Source of the DNA: Schizosaccharomyces osmophilus
Taxonomy: Eukaryota; Ascomycota; Schizosaccharomycetes; Schizosaccharomycetales; Schizosaccharomycetaceae
DNA length: 64,000 bases
NCBI RefSeq assembly: GCF_027921745.1
Contig: NC_079238.1
Location: 5,146,001-5,210,000 of the forward strand
Direction: 5' to 3'
Part shown: positions 1 to 12,000 of the stretch, piece after piece
Layout of the letters: every line of letters starts with the position of its first letter
Position numbering within the stretch: position 1 is the stretch's first letter
Notes under the pieces: model-generated
Databases searched by the model: none
What the model was told of the DNA's origin: nothing
Seen by the model: the letters and a program-made list of their open reading frames with translations, nothing else
Position numbers and translations under genes: made by a program

Positions 1-2694
1 AAAATGTTCTTCCTCGTTTTAGACTTCCCTTGTTTATTGTTTGCAATAAGGAACCCTTTTGTATCGCTATAATACACTCTCTCGGCCATGACAAATGCCA
101 CGTAAACAAATCGTCAGAAATTGCTTTCCACATATTATTAACCAAAACACGTAGACATGTTGAAGGCTTCAATGCATGGCAAAAAGCTGCAGAATGCAAG
201 TATAGTGTAGTTTCAATGGGTTTTACGAATTTGTTCGATTTTCCGAATAAGAATTAAAGCAGTATTGAAATAAAACGGACCGCTAATAAAAGAATTTGCT
301 TAAAAAATGGCTTTGGTAAAGAATATTGACTCTAACCTCATTATATCGAATCCCAAGCTACTCTTTAAGATTTCGTAGCGACATTGGATTGCTCCAGGAT
401 ATAAAACAAGGCAATATCAAGTATAGCTCCATCTACATATTGGAGCCAGTAAATTATGCCTTCATCAACACTTCATAGTTTTTTGCCTTTTTCGTCTACT
501 AAGATGTAACCTAGCAGTTTTAGAGTAATGGGTGTTTGCCTATCAACTATAAAAATGAATCCCATTGAGGCAGTCGACATTCACAGTAAAGAAGTAGTTT
601 TCCTACATTAAAGTTAAATTTATAAATAAGCCTAGAAAAGCTTGGCCAACGGTATATTTTTCGATATCAGTTCAGTATTTTAACTTCTGTTCAACTTACG
701 ATTAATGCAGTGAATCCAATATTCTCGACAAAGAATTAGTGGCTCCTTTATCCGAATTGGAACAATCAAAATGAAAGCATTGTTTTTACAAGCAAGAACA
801 GATCGTGAATCCTTAGATTTAGAGAACGTATAGTAACAGAGTAACGTTGCTAAACAACGGTCTCTGTGAATAGAATCGGCAAGTATGTGAATATTGGTAA
901 TAATCAAACGTACTTTTATCAACAGGTATGATCAATTTAGTTAGTTGGTTCTGTCTTCCGACGGGATATTTAAAATGGTTGAATTACAAATGCTCTCATT
1001 TAAGCTTTTATAAAACGAATTCATCATCAAATATTATTTCGTAACGGAATACTTTGAAGGAAATAAGGTCGGTAAAGCCTTTAAAATAAAACGTTATACT
1101 ATAGAGGAATTCCTTTATTCACGTAACAAACAAAGCCTAGCAAAGACGCTTTGTGCAGAGAGGATCGCAACGTAAAAGAGTGTCCGTTACAAATTCAGAA
1201 AGAAGACTATTTATTTGCGGGTTGTCTCACTTTGAATATCTGGAGGACGATTTTTTTGTACATGCTATGCTGCATTGCAAATCATGAGCCAGGAATCGTC
1301 TTATAATACTTGCTTTTCTTACTTGGAACAATATTTATTACAAGCGGTTAATTGCTAAAAATTTCTGTATGGGAATATGGATGATCAGAACTTTTACAAA
1401 TTTAGCTGTTACTCTTCAAGTGTGACATCTGCATTTGTGAACGTCGTTTTTTATGTAGTAAGATGATTTTAGTTTTTAGGAAAGAAGTCAGGTATGTCGG
1501 GTAGTAGCATATATCACTAGGACTTGGAAATCTATGAAACGAGCAGGTTTAGTTGTTTTTCGAATCATTTTCATAATCGTACACCGGTTATGGCAAGAAG
1601 AAAAACTCTCATGTGGAATTGATTCAGCATTCTATAAATTATTCATGCTGTCTTATCAATTTCTAAGCCAATTGCCTGAATCATGCTTGACCTTATATAG
1701 TTTACAGTTTATGAAATTTTGAAGCTCCAAGTGTCTTACCTGTATTTTTTGAGACAGACAAGCCTTGATCTTCTTTTATTATTGTGTCAAAATACGAATA
1801 ACTGAACATTTTCCTCAACGAATCTAGTAGCTTGCTTGTTTAACCCACGATTCGCAAAAAGAATTTACATAACATATATATCAAGACAAAAGCAATCATG
1901 ATAAGAATCGTAAGTAAAGTAATTTTACAAGTGCAAACCCGTTCATCAAAGATATTGATAACAAAGGACAATACCACAAAATGATTGACAAGCTTCAAAA
2001 TCTCGCTGTAAAATAGTTTCATTAGTTATAAAGGAAACTTACTTAACGAAAAACTTACATTTGCTTGCTATAGTCATTTTCTGAAAGGAGATCAGAGTTT
2101 TCTTCAGTTTCCATAGTCACATCTTCAAAAATGGCTACCTTTAATCGCATAATGAATAAATTTATATTCAATTTCATTATGATATGATAGTGAAAAACCA
2201 GTTGGCCCTGTCCAGTTAAGTGATCGTTAAATGTACATGATACTTAAGCTTATATATATAATACATTCTCAGCTGGTGAAAATATTCAGCTTACTATATA
2301 TAGTGGAAATCGGTTCTCGAAATTATAGAAAGTTTAATTTGCTTATCAACGATGCTCAATTCACGGCAAATTACTGTCTTAATTTTCTGTTAGTTTATAC
2401 TTAGCGTTGAAGCAGTCAATCTTTCTCTCTTGGCGTTGAACTTGCAATATTTGCGTAACCATATTTTTGCAATGATTCCAGCGTGAGAAATCAGTCGGCT
2501 CCATTGTTGCCTGCTAAATTAAGTAGTTAATTCATTTCTGCACCGATAGAACACCGGCTAGACTATTACGAACCAAATTGCCTAGAGAGACCTAATAGAG
2601 TTTGTTATTGGTGACAGCATGTTTAATGTGTCGTTTACCTGATGGAAGTTTGGTTTGTAACAGTTCGACATTTCACGAAGCCTGTCTTTCATCT
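1..2694. other. Gene-free AT-rich stretch before the retroelement
   Basis: No frame here has a family I recognise, and the open frames are short (60-80 residues) with random-looking composition. I see no tRNA B box, no tandem repeat and no second LTR copy. The lack of any gene over 2.7 kb, next to a retroelement fossil, fits a region where old insertions have decayed, but nothing in the sequence proves that. Confidence 0.6.
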
Positions 2695-3012
2695 TGTCAC
2701 AGCTAGGATTTTACGCTGTATTATTATAGTGCTGAGTGTATGGTTTAAGGGTTGCAGAAAGTTGAATGTGTATATATTGGGCTCTACTTAGTTTATACTT
2801 CAGGATTTTCAAAGCCCACGGACTAGCTAAATAAACGACACTAATTTTATTAAGCCAGATCCGTCGAATCCTCCTATCTGAAGATTCGTACTTTTCAAGT
2901 TTGGTATATTTATTTCCGCTACGAGGTAACAATGTTTCTTCTCTAATAGGATTATACGAACTCTCTTGTATTATTATAATACAATATCTCGGCCTTGACA
3001 GTGATAGTGACA
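2695..3012 (-). repeat. Left (3') LTR of the Tf-like element
   Basis: It starts TGTCAC and ends GTGACA, the inverted termini expected of this family. It is followed on the inner side by CCTCCC (3013-3018), whose complement GGGAGG is a plausible polypurine tract directly before the LTR in the element's sense. It shares a core with the right LTR (CTTCAGAT followed by GGA and a GATCTAGCT-like block) but is about 318 bp against about 393 bp and is strongly diverged elsewhere. Confidence 0.75.
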
Positions 3013-6000
3013 CCTCCCATCCTAAGATTCTTTTACTTCCCTTTTTTTGGGTTATGAAAGAATCTTACTTTCGTTGCGGTTCTTACCATAAAGAAGCGGG
3101 TTGATGGAATTCTCCGAGTTTATAATTAGCTTTTTGTTGGACGGTATCGTGTAGTATCCATGTGATGGAGTGGAGTATTTGATCTGTTGATGGTAAACTG
3201 TATGAGCAATAATAAAGCGACGGGTTTTCTAGATTACCGACATCTAGTATTCTTTCAATGACGATGTTATGCATAAAGTTATATGCGGTCAAATCTGTGT
3301 GATATGGTTCCAGTTCGGATAGTGAAAACTAGCAGGATAACGTCTTCGTATTTGACTGAGGAACATTTAGTTTATAGCTGTTTTCTCCTATAGGTTGTTT
3401 GACTGTGAAAGGACCAACGTATGTTGGTTTGAGCTTGTTTATTTGATGGAAAAGTCCTATATTATCATATTTGACTAGTACCTGGTCATTTATTTGGAAT
3501 TTTGGAGGAGGACTTGTCTTTTGGTTATAATATTTCGCAAATTTTTCATTCGCTTTATTTATACGTTCGCGTATTTCCGTAATTGATTCTGAATTGGCGG
3601 TTGACTGGTTCATACCAAGTTCTCGCAATATCTGTTCTCCCATATCGGTAAGAGCTGGCTGTACACCAAATGCTGCAATCATTGGTGTTATCTTTATGGA
3701 AGAGTGTTGTGCCAAATTATAACAAAGCTGGGCTTTTGTAAGATAATTGACCCAGTTATGCAGGTGTTTATGTAAATAGGATCGCAAAGATGTTTCAAAG
3801 GTTTGATTTACACGTTCTGTTTGACCGTTAGTTTGCGGATGATATCCTGAAGAACAATTGAGTTCTATATTATGATCTTTGGCATATTGCGTTCACGCTA
3901 CGGAAGTGAAAAGAGTATCTCGATCTGATACAATGTCAGTTGGGAATCCATATACGGATGAAATTGTACGATTAAAAAATTCTGTTAATTCTTCTGAAGT
4001 GAGATTTGCGGTACACGCAACAAACCAAGCCATTTGGTAAAACGATCAACGATTGTTTATTTTTTTTCCTTTGGAAACCGATAAACCGCTGATAAAATCC
4101 ATAGAATAACGTTTAAACGGCTGTTCTGCAATAGGTAATGGTTGTAATTGACCATAGCGTTGATGATTTCTTGACTTATGTCGCTGGCATGTGTCGCAGT
4201 TCTTTACATAATTATGAATGTCTGCAATCATTCCTATCCAGTAAAATTTTTCGCGAATTCTGTTTGTTGAAATTTTTCCACGATGTCCTCCAGTAACAGG
4301 GTGATCATGAAATTCGTTACATATTAGCTGTACCGCTTGTGGTATCTTTGGGATGACATTTTGTCCGCGTTTGCTGAGAATAAGACCATGTCTTATTGTA
4401 TATCGAGAGTTATGGTTTGTTCCATTGAGGATATTTCGGAAAGTTTCATGTTGAGAATTTTCTCGTCTCACATGATCGAAAATGTTCGAAAGATAATTTG
4501 TTGCTTTTATACGAATCATCGTTTGTGTCTTATAATCTGGGCGCCGCGTTATGGCGTCTGCAGGTCCATTCTTTCGACCTGGTCGGTATTTAATTTTAAA
4601 ATTATATAGTTCCGTCTCGGTTGCCCATCTGTGAATTTTTTCACGGGTATCTGTTTTAATGTTGGTAAACATTGTCGTTAAATTCTTATGATCTATTAAA
4701 ATTGTGAATGGCTTTTCAGTGTCAGCCAGAAAATGATACCATTTTCGAAGAGCAGCAATAATTGCATAGGCTTCTTTTTCCCATGTTGGCCAAATTTGTT
4801 ATCGATCTGTAAATGTCTTTGAATGAAAAGCAATTGGATGATAAAGGTCATCGTCTTTTATCGTCTTGTCTTTGTGAGAGTATAGCTCCGATGGCAAAGT
4901 CAGAGGCATCACTTCTAGTCTAGTTTCACGTTTTGGTCATAATACCTTAGCATAGAAACATTTTCAAGTTCTTTCTTGACTTGTATAAAAGCCTGCTGTT
5001 GACGATCAGTCCATTTATATTTTACGTTCTTTTTTGTTAGATCGTATAATGGTTTTGCCATTTTGGACAAGTTTGACATAAATCGTCTGCTGTAATGTAC
5101 AAATCCTAAAAAGGATTGTAACCTTCTTAAGGTATTTGTTATAGGCCAATGTGTGATTGCTTGAATTCTTTCAGGAGCGACTTCAATTCCTTTGTTAGAG
5201 AATATATGACCTAAGAATTTAACTTTGTCTTTGAAAAATTGACATTTCTCTCGATTTGCATATAGATTTGCTTCCTCTAGTCTGTGGATACTTCTTGCAA
5301 ATGTATTTTGTGTTCCTCTTCCGAAGAGGAAAATACTAAAATATCGTCTAAGTAAGCGAAAACAAATATGCCGAGAAAAGGCAGGAGTACCTTGTTGTTA
5401 TGTCTTTGAAATTTTGCTGGCGCATTTGTTAATCCAAACGGCATTACGGTGAACTCATATGCTCCACAGGGAGTTTTAAAGGCAGTTTGGTGTTCATCGC
5501 CTTTTTGAATTCTAAGCAAATGATATGCTTCTTTCAAATCGATTGTACTAAAGACTTTGGCTCCGCTTAGCCAATTATAATTTCTTCGAAATTCGGTAAT
5601 GGATAATTATCCCTCTTTGTAATCGCGTTTAGTGGTTTGTAACTTATAACCATCCGATATTTGCCTGTTCCCTTCTTTGGAACTATTAATGGTGCGCACA
5701 TACATTTTGATGAACATTCGCGGATTCGGTCTTGACTTAATAATTTTTGCCCGTTTTCTTTTATTGTCGCGGTTTCTTTTTGTGTATATGGCCTTAGTTT
5801 CGGTCCATAATCTGACAGTTCGTTTGTGAATTCGATTTTTGAATCGCTATTAGAGTGTTGCGGCAACGTTATATTAGTATTTTCTGTAAAAATTTTGTTG
5901 AATGACTTTCATATATCTTGAACCTTCAGATTTTCCTTATTGTTGTTATTCTTTTCGTCCTTTGTCTTGCTGCCATATAAAAAATCTAAACTTTCCAATT

Positions 6001-7284
6001 TTTCCAGGAGGCTCCATCTGATGAGAACTTTGTTTTCGGATGTTGGAGTAATTAAAAACGTTTCGTTAAATCTTTGTTTATTTATTTCTACTGGCAATGT
6101 TAAATTTCCTTTAACTTCGAGTTTGTCGTTCGTTATCCCCAGAAACGTTCGATTTTCTTTATTAAATTTACGCGTAATTTGTTTAGCCAGGTCTTCTCTT
6201 AAGATGGATACGTTGGGGCCAGTATCTATCAATGCATTGACCTTGAGGTTTGCAATTTTGACATCTTGATGTTGTGAAGTTTGCTTTTCGCAGTGTGTTG
6301 TTGAATTTCCTACAACTGTCTTGCTTATAGAGACGACTTCATCTCTTCTAGACTTGTTTCCCTTATCTAGTCTTTCGCTTGGCTTTGATTTCGCTCCATA
6401 TTTGGAGTCATCCCAGTTCTTGGTTTGTTCGCGCTTATTTGGTTTCCAAGCTTTCTGTTTTGGTATTGAGAACTGTTGGCATGTATATTTCGTTGGTTTT
6501 GGAGGTGGTGTATACCGTGCGTGGCGATTTGTTTCTCTCATGGCTTTTTGTGGATCTCCTTTTTCATATTTATTTTTTAAGAGTTGATTTCGGTTATGCA
6601 TTTTTTGACATAGGAATGCACTGATCTTTATGTTGGTTTCCATGTCCAAATTTAAAAGCCATTTTCTGTACTCTGCGAAATCGAAATCTGAATTAGTAGC
6701 CTTGTCCAGATGTTCATGGAGAGTCTCTACCCAAGAATCGTTTGATCCGCTTCGAAAAACTTTTTCGAATACAAAATCGAACGTTCTATTTGGACCGGGT
6801 TTCTTTACCACTTCTCTTATCTGTTGTCTCTGATGACTTTGGGATTTAGAATAAAGATACATGATTTTTTCTTGGTCAGTAGGAAACACCAAACGTACCA
6901 TTTCGTATATGGTTTCCAAGTCTCGCAAGAAATCATCTAATTCATGCTTATCTGGATTATAAACTTCTGGTTCTCTCGTATTAATTCGTCTTAAGTATTT
7001 TTCAGCCCTATTACCATATGCGTTCTCAACACTTTCAATTAGGTCCATTGGTTCTTCAGCGATGTAATCTTCGTCAATTTCCATTTGACTTAATTTTTCG
7101 GCCATTTTTTCTTGATTTGCAGCAACCATCTGTTCAGATATAACTTTGAGTTGATCGCTTATTTCCGCTTTGAGATTTTGCATATCCACCGCACTAACGA
7201 AAAATCCAGTTCCTGAATTTTCAGAATCCATTTCCATACTTATGTTCGTTTAATTTTTAATTGAACAAAACTATTTCCACTTTG

Positions 7285-7296
7285 AGATTGGAAGAT
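7285..7296 (-). other. Putative self-priming primer binding site
   Basis: A few bases inside the 5' LTR lies a 12-base stretch, AGATTGGAAGAT on the plus strand, that is exactly complementary to 7495-7506 within the same LTR. Tf1 is known to prime reverse transcription with the folded-back 5' end of its own mRNA instead of a tRNA, so this pairing fits that mode and would place the transcript start near 7506. The LTR stretch is itself partly palindromic, which weakens the argument. This describes a fossil. Confidence 0.45.
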
Positions 7297-7301
7297 AAAT
7301 G

Positions 7302-7694
7302 TGTCACAGGACGAATCTCACTTGTTATGAGAATAAGTATTCAGTGGAAAAGATGTAAGTAATAACAATTCATAAAATTGTATGTTTGACTTTTAGATTG
7401 GATACTTTTGTACTATAGAAGAATAGTAACAGCTTCCAGGGATCTGATTCACTAAGTAAGTTGTATGAACGATTTATTTAGCTAGATCAGTCAAATCTTC
7501 CAATCTGAAGATTTGCCAGGTAATTTGCATTTTTTATAATTTGTAACAAAGTCTTTGTCTAAAAGCTATTTTCTTTGTCTTCTTTCAACTCTTTGTTTCA
7601 AGAGTTTCTTTGTTTATTCATTACTTTCATGAATCCTTATTGTTATACGATAATAATATCAAAATATTAGTAATATCGTATACCAGTTATGACA
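7302..7694 (-). repeat. Right (5') LTR of the Tf-like element
   Basis: It starts TGTCACAGG and ends TTATGACA. Its reverse complement matches the solo LTR at 23332-23684 over most of its length, including shared blocks such as TTATTCTCATAACAAGTGAG and AATGAATAAACAAAG. It resembles the left LTR only in a central core. The 5-bp flank on the right (GTTAC, 7695-7699) does not match the flank left of the element (CATCT, 2690-2694). Confidence 0.8.
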
Positions 7695-8635
7695 GTTACA
7701 AGACACTTATTGTGACATACATATGCTGGTAGCAAAGCACCTCTTTTGGCAGACGCTTCTTTAGTCCCAAAACATTCGTATTATAATAGTGCTAGAACTA
7801 GCTTATGTTCAAACTGTCCAAATAGCTTCCTTCTGTTACTGGTTTGTCCACTACATATTGAGGAACAAATATTATAAAATATTTTGTTACCTACAGCTTG
7901 ACTAACAAATGTAACTTTGCAAGTTACATATAAGGTTATATGCTTCACGCATTCACTTCCAACATTTACAATTGTACTATATTAGATGACCATCCATTTT
8001 CAAGTACTTGCATGATTCTCTTTATTAACAATTCAAAGCCAACATTCTTCAGTGAGCTTTATCAGGTTTGATGTGTATGTATTTGTTTCTTACAGCATTT
8101 ATGCTCGTGTCGCGTTAGCTGGATGAACTACGATTGAAATGAGGATTCAATTACGACGTCCATTAAACAGGAGAAAGGTCAAGAGCGAAGGGTCCAAAGC
8201 AACTCTCTCCACTCATCAACCAAATCGTTTCCTTGCTGATTCGCTTGTATATTCTATGAAATGACTCTATTCACATGAAGTAACGAGTTTTAAAATCTTT
8301 TAAAGGAAAGAACTTTTGATTTAGCTTAGATATTCTCATTTAACGAGACTCTTGTGGAACATTAATTGCTATAAAGATTGTCCTTCCGTATCCTTATATG
8401 CTACTAGGGTAGGAAAGATGGCTGGACAGGTTTGCCTTTTGCCTTCATCTCTTTCTCGTTGAACTAAAGAGAGTGAAAAAAAAAACCCTCGTTTTGAGCT
8501 TTTTTGCGTCGTTTACGGGTCGGTATCAAGAGATCCGTTTGGAGGATGCTGTAGAAACCACCTACAAGTTCCAGTGTAAACATCTCAGACCCTTTCCATC
8601 AAAAACGAGAGCAAGAACAAGGTGAACGCTCACAA
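7695..8635. other. Intergenic, retroelement to mug113-like gene
   Basis: About 940 bp with no recognisable gene. It is AT-rich and presumably holds the promoter and 5' leader of the mug113-like gene. An isolated ATTATAATAGTGCT near 7785 resembles a piece of the left LTR edge, but the match is too short and AT-rich to call. Confidence 0.5.
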
Positions 8636-9583
8636 ATGGAAAACGAGGAGCATCATTCTTCTGCATCGATGGAAGAATTCGACTACCTTTCTCAAAAGTC
8701 GGAAACTCTAGCTCCCTCCAACAGTCCTCATACCAAAACAAGCATGGGTACGAGTTTTCTGGACTGGTGGGGTTCTTGGAAACGAGATTTATATTCGATT
8801 TGGTGGTCGCTGAATAGAAAATTGAATCGTATGTATCGGTGGATGTGTAGCTTTTATCAGACTCGTCCACTTTTATCATCACGAGCTGCTGAAGAAGAAT
8901 CCAACAATACCATGCAGCATGAAATTTATAGTGTGGTGAAAGACATCAACAGTGGAAACGAGTTCGTTTTGAACATAACAAAACCTGTCGATCCTTTATT
9001 GTTACGATCCAACATACCGCCTGTGCATCGTAAACATCTTCCTCCCAAGCTTTCCCTAGTTGCTACGCCGGGAACGGTACCCCGACACAACGTGGTGGTC
9101 TTGGAAGATTGGATCAATCCGTTGCTTTCTCAAAAGACCCAGCTTATGCTGCAAAGCGAGTTATGTAACAGCGACAGTTTTGACTGCCCTGGATACATTT
9201 GCGTTTTCAGCTACGAAGAAAAAAAGCATTCCCTTAATTCCCTTGGCTCAAATGCCCATAGTACTTCTTTGATTCAAATTTCAAGAGTCTCCGATTTGAA
9301 GCGCCATTTGCATGATCATTCGTCTCATTGCCGCTATCGTCGCTCTCTTTTGGAAATCTTTCCCAGTCCCAGCAAATCTTCCAAGCCATGTCAAGTCAGC
9401 TTTAAAATTGAGCGACTGATCCATAAGGAATTGGAGGAATCTTTTAATTGGCTTCCTGGCATCAATTGTGAAGCGTGTGGACTACTACATGAGAACTGGC
9501 TTCACATCAGTAGTGAAGACTGGGACGATGTCCGTGGCTCTATTTTACGATGGATCGAATATTCCAGGGTGATTTATTCTTAA
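8636..9583 (+). CDS. mug113: Mug113-like protein with T5orf172/DUF1766 (GIY-YIG-like) domain
   Basis: A single-exon protein of 315 residues. The N-terminal third is tryptophan-rich (residues about 43-72) and of unknown role. The C-terminal half follows the T5orf172/DUF1766 pattern: GYICVFSY, then a QISRVSDLKRHLHDH block, a conserved CR(Y)RRSLLE stretch, a helix KIERLIHKELEESF, and a terminal CEACG..HENWLHIS motif. These domains belong to the GIY-YIG superfamily, but most fungal members have no tested nuclease activity. It precedes gsa1, grs1 and trk1 in the same order and relative strands as S. pombe SPAC3F10.05c (mug113, named for meiotic up-regulation), which is the main reason for the symbol. 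The start is the first ATG in frame. Confidence 0.68.
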   Translation: MENEEHHSSASMEEFDYLSQKSETLAPSNSPHTKTSMGTSFLDWWGSWKRDLYSIWWSLNRKLNRMYRWMCSFYQTRPLLSSRAAEEESNNTMQHEIYSVVKDINSGNEFVLNITKPVDPLLLRSNIPPVHRKHLPPKLSLVATPGTVPRHNVVVLEDWINPLLSQKTQLMLQSELCNSDSFDCPGYICVFSYEEKKHSLNSLGSNAHSTSLIQISRVSDLKRHLHDHSSHCRYRRSLLEIFPSPSKSSKPCQVSFKIERLIHKELEESFNWLPGINCEACGLLHENWLHISSEDWDDVRGSILRWIEYSRVIYS

Positions 9584-9988
9584 ATCAGATCTCAGTCCGT
9601 TATTTCCTTTTTGTTATCCACAAATCATTTTTTGCTAACCTTGCCATCTCTATTGTTTGTTTGGTTTCCTTTCTTTTCTTTTTAAAGCTTTGTGTTTCTG
9701 TTGCATCTATCATGATTTACGAGAACAACGAATTACGCCATTGCATTTTGTTTTATCCTATTTTAATATTTATTCCCTTTTCTTGAAATATACGCTGCGT
9801 TCGCCATGAATGACTAGGCTCAAAGTTTAAAATAACTACATTACAGACGATTTCCCTCTTTTTCTTTTTCCTTTTTGTCTAAAAAATACATTAAAGTCTA
9901 TTAGATTAAAGTGGCCCTTAGAAAAATGGTAAAAAGACCGACATGATAAGTTGTTATAGATATACTCATAATGAAGTGTCCATCCTCA
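9584..9988. other. Convergent 3' region, mug113-like and gsa1
   Basis: About 400 bp between two convergent genes, rich in T runs on the plus strand. It presumably holds both 3' UTRs and poly(A) sites. No other feature seen. Confidence 0.5.
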
Positions 9989-11485
9989 TTAGTCTATCAC
10001 ATCTATACTAGATAAAGAAGCGTAACCAGTAGCTACACCGCCTTCATGAGAAGAAACGGGCTTTGTACGGCATATATAGCCTGTGTTGCCATTGTTTAAT
10101 TCTTCAGCTGTTTTGGTATTCCAGACAATTGTTCCTAAAATGCCAATTTCATCAACAACATCGTATTTTTCAGCTACACTTCCTTTCAAGATGTAGTTCT
10201 GTGAAGGAAGAGATTTGATGTAACGCATCAAGATGTAGGAATCCCATTCTCCCTTGGGAAGACTGTTTAAGAGATCAGGAATGTCTTTTCCATAGGTGTT
10301 ATTCCCACCGCCTTCTCGCTGAGGCTTCATAACAAAGTCTTCAGAGTTTTCAAGAGCAAGCTTTATACCCTCCTGACCGCGGGGTGTATCATTCAAAGGA
10401 TACATATCAGCAAAAGTTGACTCAATGGCTTTTTGTTCTTCACCCTGCACAAATCTTTCAAGGGCATTGCTTTCGGCAAGCACCTGCTGAATCTTTTTCG
10501 AGCCTGCTAAGTGAGTTGCAATGGTGGGACACTTTATGGCAAGGGAATTTTCAATCGTCAAACGGATTTCCCACTCTTTGTTGGTAGGGTAGTCATCTAA
10601 TGCATAGCCGGATCGATAGTAAACGATAGCAACTTCGTAAATACCGTTGGGGTGATTGTAATAAAGCTTGTTGCTTTCTTCATCTCGAATCAACAGATCC
10701 AATTGACAAATGGCAACACGTCTTGATTTGATTTTAAAACGACCGACAAGCTCATATTCCAAAAGACGCTGATCGCAAATATTACGCTCGCTGTCTTTCA
10801 CGACAAATAAAATAATGGGCTCAGTCCCCTCAGTAGCATGCAATTTCTTCGAAGGGATCCTTTTTGCTTGTTCGCAGTAGGCATTGTAAGCACTAGAGAT
10901 ACCACTGCAAATGCCAGTGATGGAAGTATTGACGGTGAGGTAATCTAGTTCCATAGGTTTCTTATATAAACCTGAAGATGAACAATAAAAATGTAAATTG
11001 GCCATCATTTTACTAAGACCTCCAAAAGACACCGAGATGGTGTTGAATTCAACTTGCTTACTGGTAACTTCTTGGTCGTCTTTGTTCACCATATAATCTG
11101 ATCTGAAGATTCCAAGCGCTAAAGGCTGGCGTAACTCAGGCTTAAGCTTTTCATTAAATTCAAGATGTTTCACATGCAAGTCCCATAATTTTTCCATAAA
11201 CTTGTCGTACTTTGTGATAGGCTCTAAATGCGCCTTGAGAAATTCAGGATCATTGGCGATTTTGGCATAAAGCTTATTATAGGCTTTTTGCACAGAAACT
11301 CCTTGTAGGAAAGCTTCTCTTGGAATAGGACTAGGAAAAAGAGTCAATGGAACTTGGGTAGCTCGATTCGTATCCTCTTTTTTTTGTGCTCCATCTACAA
11401 ACAGTAAGCCATGAGCAGTTGCATAATCTCGTGCTGCCAAAGATAACTCTTCAATTTCCTGAGTACTGTAATTGTCTACTTCCAT
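9989..11485 (-). CDS. gsa1: Glutathione synthetase
   Basis: A 498-residue, uninterrupted eukaryotic-type glutathione synthetase. It joins gamma-glutamylcysteine and glycine with ATP, the second step of glutathione synthesis in the cytosol. Family marks are the N-terminal PLTLFPSPIPR, the substrate-binding VEFNTISVSFGG, and the glycine-rich ATP-grasp loop MKPQREGGGNNTYG near residue 390, followed by the C-terminal YILMRYI and a terminal ATGYASLSS stretch. Its length fits the family (about 470-500). It lies head-to-tail upstream of the mug113-like 3' end and downstream of grs1, as in S. pombe (gsa1, SPAC3F10.04). Nothing odd. Confidence 0.95.
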   Translation of the reverse strand: MEVDNYSTQEIEELSLAARDYATAHGLLFVDGAQKKEDTNRATQVPLTLFPSPIPREAFLQGVSVQKAYNKLYAKIANDPEFLKAHLEPITKYDKFMEKLWDLHVKHLEFNEKLKPELRQPLALGIFRSDYMVNKDDQEVTSKQVEFNTISVSFGGLSKMMANLHFYCSSSGLYKKPMELDYLTVNTSITGICSGISSAYNAYCEQAKRIPSKKLHATEGTEPIILFVVKDSERNICDQRLLEYELVGRFKIKSRRVAICQLDLLIRDEESNKLYYNHPNGIYEVAIVYYRSGYALDDYPTNKEWEIRLTIENSLAIKCPTIATHLAGSKKIQQVLAESNALERFVQGEEQKAIESTFADMYPLNDTPRGQEGIKLALENSEDFVMKPQREGGGNNTYGKDIPDLLNSLPKGEWDSYILMRYIKSLPSQNYILKGSVAEKYDVVDEIGILGTIVWNTKTAEELNNGNTGYICRTKPVSSHEGGVATGYASLSSIDVID

Positions 11486-12000
11486 GTTTTAATGTCTTTG
11501 CTTTTCTGTGAATCCTTGTTGAATTCTATAGCTAAATTCACAATACAAACCAATAGCTGTTCGCTTTGAGATTGTAATTCAAAGTAACTAATAAAGGAAA
11601 GTCGGTTTTGAGGCGGGTATTCTTCAAAAAATGATTGAAAATGTGAGTTTCTCCAAATCTGTAGAGATGGGAAGTTCTGCTCGTACTTAAAGTTGTCCTG
11701 CTTAAGTAATCCCTAAACAGACCAAAGATGAACCAGAAATTCCTTATTTTTTGCTTTGTAGATGTTTTATAGAACCATAAGCTTAATGTAAATTAGAGGG
11801 TAATTATACTACAGACAAAAGGCATATACAGTAGATGTGCTTTTATTCTTCAAATATTCTAGAAAGGTTGCAAATAATTATCAAATAATGAGTATTATAC
11901 AATATACGAAGTCGAAACGATTTATACAAATAGTTCAGCTATTATAGTTTGAATAATACTCGTATCCAACCAAAAAATAAAACTATACAAAGTGAATCAC
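11486..12000. other. Intergenic, gsa1 promoter and grs1 3' region
   Basis: About 515 bp between two minus-strand genes. It must hold the gsa1 promoter. I see no motif that I would name. Confidence 0.5.

Larger units (their letters stand above)
2695..7694 (-). mobile_element. Broken Tf-like (Ty3/Gypsy) LTR retrotransposon
   Basis: This is an old, inactive LTR element read on the minus strand. Its order is 5' LTR (right), Gag with protease (about 7.2 to 5.9 kb), reverse transcriptase (about 5.9 to 5.0 kb), RNase H (about 5.0 to 4.6 kb), integrase (about 4.6 to 3.3 kb) and 3' LTR (left). Visible marks are the protease DTG, the reverse transcriptase YLDD box and the integrase N-terminal HHCC zinc site. 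Gag and protease share one frame, and Gag has no CCHC knuckle; both are features of the fission yeast Tf group. The coding part carries roughly half a dozen breaks. The two LTRs differ strongly and the 5-bp flanks do not match, so the copy is old or a recombinant of two insertions. Confidence 0.93.

Noticed and set aside
2711-3013. 100-residue minus-strand frame
   Set aside because: It lies wholly within the left LTR; it is non-coding repeat sequence.
5940-6833. Several plus-strand frames of 67-109 residues
   Set aside because: They are antisense shadows of the retroelement Gag-protease region.
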